Origin: an uncultured Burkholderiaceae bacterium
GTDB taxonomy: Bacteria; Pseudomonadota; Gammaproteobacteria; Burkholderiales; Burkholderiaceae
Assembly: GCA_937862845.1 (NCBI GenBank)
Contig: CALMCK010000126.1
Span: forward strand, 1 to 17,848
Length of the DNA stretch: 17,848 bases
Reading direction: 5' to 3'
Shown here: piece by piece, positions 14,561-17,848 of the stretch
Position numbering within the stretch: position 1 is the first letter of the stretch
How the letters are laid out: the number at the start of each line of letters is the position of its first letter
Translations under genes and position numbers: made by a program
The notes under the pieces: model-generated
What the model was told of the DNA's origin: nothing
The model's database searches: none
What the model saw: only the letters and a program-made list of their open reading frames with translations

Positions 14561-14995
14561 TTAAGTCGCAGAGGAAGCATTCACTTCTGCTGCACGCGTA
14601 CTCAGAGCGACTTTATCGAGCACGCCATTGACATATTTAAAGCCATCGGTGCCGCCGAAGCTTTTGGTGATTTCAACCGCTTCATTGATGACCACTTTAT
14701 ACGGCACAGCCAACTCATGGCTCAACTCATGCGCCGCCACCAATAAAACCGCATGTTCCACAGGACTTAACTCATCAATGCTTCTGTCCAAATGTGGCGC
14801 AATGCTCGTGCGCAACTCATCCGCACTTTGAACCACCCCTTGAAACATTTGCTTGTAATACGCTTCATCGGCTTTTTGAAAATCAGGTGTTTCGCGAACG
14901 AAAGCATCAATCGCACCTGCGTCGCCCTTGGTCACTAACCATTGATACAAACCTTGTACCACCAACTCACGTGAACGTCTGCGTGCACTTTTCAT
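14561..14995 (-). CDS. nusB: Transcription antitermination factor NusB
   Basis: The 144-residue all-helical protein begins with the Arg-rich SARRRSRELVVQGLYQW, which in NusB helps bind boxA RNA, and has the conserved SPVEHAVLLVAAHEL and VVINEAVEITKSFGG motifs, then the FKYVNGVLDK block. With NusE (S10) it binds boxA in rRNA leader transcripts and keeps RNA polymerase processive. AGGAT lies seven bases before the ATG. It is 95 bases downstream of ribH, with no terminator between them. The C-terminal tail after ALSTRAAE is short and not conserved. Confidence 0.96.
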   Translation of the reverse strand: MKSARRRSRELVVQGLYQWLVTKGDAGAIDAFVRETPDFQKADEAYYKQMFQGVVQSADELRTSIAPHLDRSIDELSPVEHAVLLVAAHELSHELAVPYKVVINEAVEITKSFGGTDGFKYVNGVLDKVALSTRAAEVNASSAT

Positions 14996-15090
14996 ATTTA
15001 TCCTAATTGTGTTCAGACGCTCAGCGCGCCCAACTTTTCATTTTTTGTTACTTTATGGTCACAATGGTTTGGGCCAAAAGCCACACCTTA

Positions 15091-15594
15091 TCAGTGCGAC
15101 GTGTGCTCGTCGACTTCCTCAACGCCACCGCCCATCAAGGCATCCAAGCCTTCGTACAGACACGCCATCTCAATCGCCACACGCGCCGCTTCAGCGCCTT
15201 TAACGGCCATGCGGACAAGCGCTTGCTCATCGTTTTCGGTGGTGAGTATCGCATTGGCGATGGGCATATTGAAGTCAAGCCCGACTTTCGTGATGCCCGC
15301 GCCAGACTCATTGGCCACGAGTTCAAAATGATACGTCTCGCCGCGAACCACCGCGCCCAAAGCGATCAGTGCGTCAAATTCCTCGGTCTGCGCCAACATC
15401 TGCAATGCCAAAGGCACCTCCAGTGCACCGGGCACTGTGATGTATAAAATATCATCTTCGGCCACGCCTTGGGCCAACAGCTCTGATACGCAGGCCTGAT
15501 ACAGTCCTTCGCAAATATCGGTGTTAAAACGCGCCTGTACAATGCCAATGCGCAGCGCATCACCCGAGATAAGGGGTTTAAATTGCTCAATCAT
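15091..15594 (-). CDS. ribH: 6,7-dimethyl-8-ribityllumazine synthase
   Basis: With the start at 15594 the product has 167 residues. It catalyses the penultimate riboflavin step, joining 3,4-dihydroxy-2-butanone 4-phosphate to the ribityl-aminopyrimidine. Motifs are ARFN (21-24), VPGALEVPLAL (54-64), and GAVVRGETYHFE (80-91) with the catalytic H89; LTTENDEQA follows at 117-125. AGGAGT six bases upstream fixes the ATG. An in-frame Met 21 codons further up (15657) has no such site and would add an unlikely Cys-rich leader. The last ten residues are acidic and His-containing. It heads the ribH-nusB-thiL operon. ribBA and other riboflavin genes are not in the window, and no FMN riboswitch fits in the 73-base leader space. 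Confidence 0.95.
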   Translation of the reverse strand: MIEQFKPLISGDALRIGIVQARFNTDICEGLYQACVSELLAQGVAEDDILYITVPGALEVPLALQMLAQTEEFDALIALGAVVRGETYHFELVANESGAGITKVGLDFNMPIANAILTTENDEQALVRMAVKGAEAARVAIEMACLYEGLDALMGGGVEEVDEHTSH

Positions 15595-15600
15595 GGTCGA

Positions 15601-15606
15601 ACTCCT
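15601..15606 (-). promoter_or_regulatory. Shine-Dalgarno deciding the ribH start
   Basis: AGGAGT on the minus strand, six bases before the ATG at 15594-15592. It argues against the longer reading from 15657. Confidence 0.8.
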
Positions 15607-15619
15607 AAAATATGGACTG

Positions 15620-15639
15620 CAATGCTTAAAGCAGCATTG
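15620..15639 (-). repeat. Hairpin in the ribH leader
   Basis: CAATGCT (15620-15626) and AGCATTG (15633-15639) form a perfect 7-bp stem with a 6-base loop, 25 bases before the ribH ATG. No U-run follows. It may be a weak stop for udk read-through, a leader element, or an mRNA-stabilising hairpin. Confidence 0.55.
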
Positions 15640-15667
15640 TACGCGAATCCGCACCAACTTCGTGGCT

Positions 15668-16285
15668 TTACGGCGTCACCAAACTCGCGATTTTCGCCTG
15701 TATCATATCGACCGCGGCTTCATTGGCACCGTTGGGCAATATGACATCGGCAAACTGCTTGGTCGGCTCGACAAACTGGATATACATGGGACGAACCGTG
15801 TCCTCATACTGGGTAATCACCGACTCGACCGAACGGCCACGTTCTTGCGTGTCGCGTTGCAAACGGCGAATAAAGCACACATCCGTTGCCGTATCGACAT
15901 AAATTTTCAGCGACATCATGTCGCGCAAAGCCGCATCGTACAGCGCAAAAATGCCTTCTAAAACAATCACTTTGACAGGCGCAATCATCACGGCATCTAA
16001 CGCTCGATTGTCGGCGGCATAATCGTAAGTGGGCATTTCAATCGGTACGTTTTGACGCAAATCATTGAGCTGTTCAATCATCAGCGCCCAATCAAATGCA
16101 TGCGGATGATCGTAATTTGTCTGCCTGCGCTGCTCAGGCGTCAAGCCACTTTGATCTCGATAGTAATTATCCTGCACAATCACCACCGTGTGCTCACTGC
16201 CCACCGCTTCAATGACTTTGCGCGTCACAGTTGATTTACCGCTGCCGCTGCCGCCTGCGATGCCGATGATGAATGGGGTACTCAT
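15668..16285 (-). CDS. udk: Uridine kinase
   Basis: The 205-residue product has the P-loop GGSGSGKST at 11-19, QDNYYRD at 38-44 and YDHPHAFDW at 58-66, the nucleoside-binding signatures of uridine/cytidine kinases. VLEGIFALYD near 108-117 is the Walker B-like region, and RRLQRDTQERGRS around 140-152 is the lid. It phosphorylates uridine and cytidine with GTP or ATP in pyrimidine salvage. AAGG lies seven bases before the ATG. It is preceded by a 138-base gap containing the maeA terminator, so it likely has its own promoter, which I could not place. The gap to ribH is 73 bases. Confidence 0.95.
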   Translation of the reverse strand: MSTPFIIGIAGGSGSGKSTVTRKVIEAVGSEHTVVIVQDNYYRDQSGLTPEQRRQTNYDHPHAFDWALMIEQLNDLRQNVPIEMPTYDYAADNRALDAVMIAPVKVIVLEGIFALYDAALRDMMSLKIYVDTATDVCFIRRLQRDTQERGRSVESVITQYEDTVRPMYIQFVEPTKQFADVILPNGANEAAVDMIQAKIASLVTP

Positions 16286-16368
16286 AAAATTGCCTTAGAT
16301 ATGGGTGAAAATGAATACCGAATTTTAACAGAATCGCGCCGACCCGCCCACACAAAGCGAGCAGTCGC

Positions 16369-16400
16369 AAAAAACGGCTTGACTCTCGTCAAACCGTTTT
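16369..16400 (-). terminator. Rho-independent terminator of maeA
   Basis: AAAACGG (16371-16377) / CCGTTTT (16394-16400) plus an inner TTGAC (16379-16383) / GTCAA (16388-16392), loop TCTC, with a single C/A mismatch between the two stem parts. On the minus strand the stem leads into a run of six T (16374-16369). It lies about 24 bases past the maeA stop. Confidence 0.88.
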
Positions 16401-16423
16401 GTGTGCGTGCTGCCAACCATGCA

Positions 16424-17848
16424 TTACGATGGATCATACTCATAGGCCGTGTACGAAGGCACCCAATCGCGTTCGGCGAGGCGTTTTTCCATAACATCGT
16501 GCGAGACCGTGGCGACACCGAGGCGGTAAGCGCACTCGGTAACAGCGCGGGCGACGTGGTCAGTGACACTCATAAGGTCTGCGATTTTAGGAAACACAGC
16601 GCCCGTGGCGAGGCGCTCAGGTGTGACTTGCGCGGCGAGGGCAAATGACGCGTCGGTCATCATTTCTGCTTCGACGGTGCGTGCACCCGATGCGGCGACG
16701 CCCCAGCCAATACCGGGGAAAACGAAGGTGTTGTTGCCTTGGCCGATTTCGTGGGTTTTGCCTTTCCATTCGACCGCTGAAAACGGGCTGCCTGTCGCCA
16801 TCCAGACTTTACCATCGGTCCAGCAAATGGCATCTTTGGGCAAAATTTCGGTGAGGTTGGTCGGATTGGACAATGCAAACACAATCGGTTTGGCGGTATT
16901 GACTTGCACCGCTTCAATCACTTTTTGATCAAATGAGCCGCCTTGACCTGACAGGCCGAGCAGCACGGTGACTTTCGCATTGCGGATGGTTTCGATTAAA
17001 TTCGGGTTGGCGCTGGCATATTCCCAGTCGGCCAAATCGCTGCGTGGGTGCGCAAATGCCACTTTGTACTCTTCTAAACCTTCACGGTCATCTAAAATCA
17101 AACCACGCGAATCCAACACAAATATGCGCTTGCAGGCTTCTTCTGGCGTGAGGCCGAGTCGCACCAAACCATTGCGTACCTGCATCGCCACGCCGATACC
17201 ACCTGCGCCCGCGCCGCTGACGAGAAACACCTGCTCGCACAGGGTTTTGCCCTGCTCTGTGGCGGCCAGCAGACCGGCCAACGCCATGGCGCCCGTGCCT
17301 TGAATGTCGTCATTGAAACTCGGCACTTTGTCGCGGTAGCGCGCCAAGGCTTCAAACGCAGTTGATTTGCTCAAATCTTCCCACTGCAACAATGCATTCG
17401 GAAAACGCTTGGCCCACGCCTCAATAAAGGCATCAACCATTTCAAAATATTTTGCGCCACGGATGCGCGGTTTGCGCACGCCAAGGTAAAATGGGTCTTC
17501 CAATAACTTCTTATTGTCGGTACCAAAATCAAGCACAACGGGCAAGCTGTTGGCTGGGTTAATCCCTGCGGTCAATGTGTACAAACTCAATTTACCCAAA
17601 CAAATTGCAATCCCACCAAAACCCTGATCACCAATCCCCAAAATCCCCTCGGCATCGGTCACCACCGCGAGCTCGGTGTCGCTGTAACCAGCCAAAATTT
17701 CGTCGAGATTTTGATAGTTGTCCTCAGTCACCACCAAGCCACGCGGCGCACGGTAAATATGGCTGAATTCCTCAATCGCTTCACCGACTGTCGGCGTGTA
17801 GACAATCGGCAGCATTTCTTCAATGTGGGTTTGCACCAAGGCATAAAA
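16424..17848 (-). CDS. maeA: NAD-type malic enzyme MaeA/SfcA family, 5' end outside window
   Basis: 474 codons are visible and the frame is open to the right edge (reading F-Y-A-L-V-Q first), so the N-terminal 80-100 residues are missing; the TTG inside the window is not a real start. Motifs follow the large malic enzyme family: LPIVYTPTVGEA with the catalytic Tyr, YRAPRGL, GDQGFGGIAICLGKLSLYT with the catalytic Lys region, PVVLDFGTDN, SFNDDIQGTGA with metal-binding Asp, the dinucleotide motif VSGAGAGGIG, GLSGQGGSF and FALSNPTN. It decarboxylates malate to pyruvate and CO2 with reduction of NAD(P). The sequence resembles E. coli MaeA, not the MaeB fusion with a phosphotransacetylase domain. 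Cofactor choice cannot be settled by eye. A terminator follows at 16369-16400. Confidence 0.95.
   Translation of the reverse strand, partial: FYALVQTHIEEMLPIVYTPTVGEAIEEFSHIYRAPRGLVVTEDNYQNLDEILAGYSDTELAVVTDAEGILGIGDQGFGGIAICLGKLSLYTLTAGINPANSLPVVLDFGTDNKKLLEDPFYLGVRKPRIRGAKYFEMVDAFIEAWAKRFPNALLQWEDLSKSTAFEALARYRDKVPSFNDDIQGTGAMALAGLLAATEQGKTLCEQVFLVSGAGAGGIGVAMQVRNGLVRLGLTPEEACKRIFVLDSRGLILDDREGLEEYKVAFAHPRSDLADWEYASANPNLIETIRNAKVTVLLGLSGQGGSFDQKVIEAVQVNTAKPIVFALSNPTNLTEILPKDAICWTDGKVWMATGSPFSAVEWKGKTHEIGQGNNTFVFPGIGWGVAASGARTVEAEMMTDASFALAAQVTPERLATGAVFPKIADLMSVTDHVARAVTECAYRLGVATVSHDVMEKRLAERDWVPSYTAYEYDPS

Noticed and set aside
15007..15447. Plus-strand open frame of 146 codons opposite ribH
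   Set aside because: Antisense shadow of ribH; no ribosome-binding site or protein-family resemblance.
15595..15667. FMN riboswitch upstream of ribH
   Set aside because: Only 73 bases are available and they lack the multi-stem RFN pattern; only one simple hairpin is seen.
1..17848. Defence island, prophage, insertion sequence or CRISPR array
   Set aside because: I read both strands for integrases, transposases, long terminal repeats and regularly spaced direct repeats and saw none; nearly all DNA is explained by housekeeping genes.

Overview
The window is a dense, ordinary chromosomal stretch of a Gram-negative bacterium. It is most likely a betaproteobacterium of the order Burkholderiales. 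The main reasons are the gene strings ribH-nusB-thiL-pgpA-pncC, ygfZ/mltG-tmk-holB and miaB-phoH-ybeY, together with the protein sequences themselves. Base composition is moderate: hand counts of sample lines gave about 58% GC in miaB and mid-40s in two accessory genes. I cannot name a genus. No phage, transposon, CRISPR array, rRNA or tRNA is visible.

Layout from left to right. (1) Positions 1-5715, all minus strand: a likely operon transcribed miaB, DUF1697 gene, phoH, flavin amine oxidase, ybeY, zapE (cut by the left edge). Gaps are 0-22 bases and there are two ATGA stop/start overlaps. miaB, phoH and ybeY are tRNA/rRNA maturation genes. The DUF1697 protein and the Tat-type amine oxidase look like guests in this operon. 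(2) Positions 5806-6847: ygfZ on the minus strand with its own terminator, divergent from mltG over an 80-base control region. (3) Positions 6848-9559, plus strand: mltG-tmk-holB, tightly coupled (lytic transglycosylase, dTMP kinase, DNA polymerase III delta prime), ending at a strong bidirectional terminator. (4) Positions 9679-11420, minus strand: slyD and corC as single genes, each with a plausible promoter, separated by a gene-free stretch of 371 bases. (5) Positions 11622-15594, minus strand: ribH, nusB, thiL, pgpA, pncC, a CxxxCxxCC-cluster gene and a DUF1439 lipoprotein gene, ending at a terminator. (6) Positions 15668-17848, minus strand: udk, then an NAD-type malic enzyme (maeA, 5' end outside the window) with its own terminator.

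Functionally the genes cover RNA maturation (miaB, ybeY, phoH), Fe-S cluster support (ygfZ), transcription antitermination (nusB), riboflavin and thiamine cofactor steps (ribH, thiL), NAD salvage (pncC), phospholipid and peptidoglycan turnover (pgpA, mltG), DNA precursor supply and replication (tmk, holB), nucleoside salvage (udk) and malate oxidation (maeA).

I see no convincing undescribed system. The observations most worth a second look are the two non-core genes inside the miaB-phoH-ybeY operon, the separation of corC from ybeY, a possible small RNA ending at the terminator at 11630-11655, and several unexplained hairpins in intergenic DNA.
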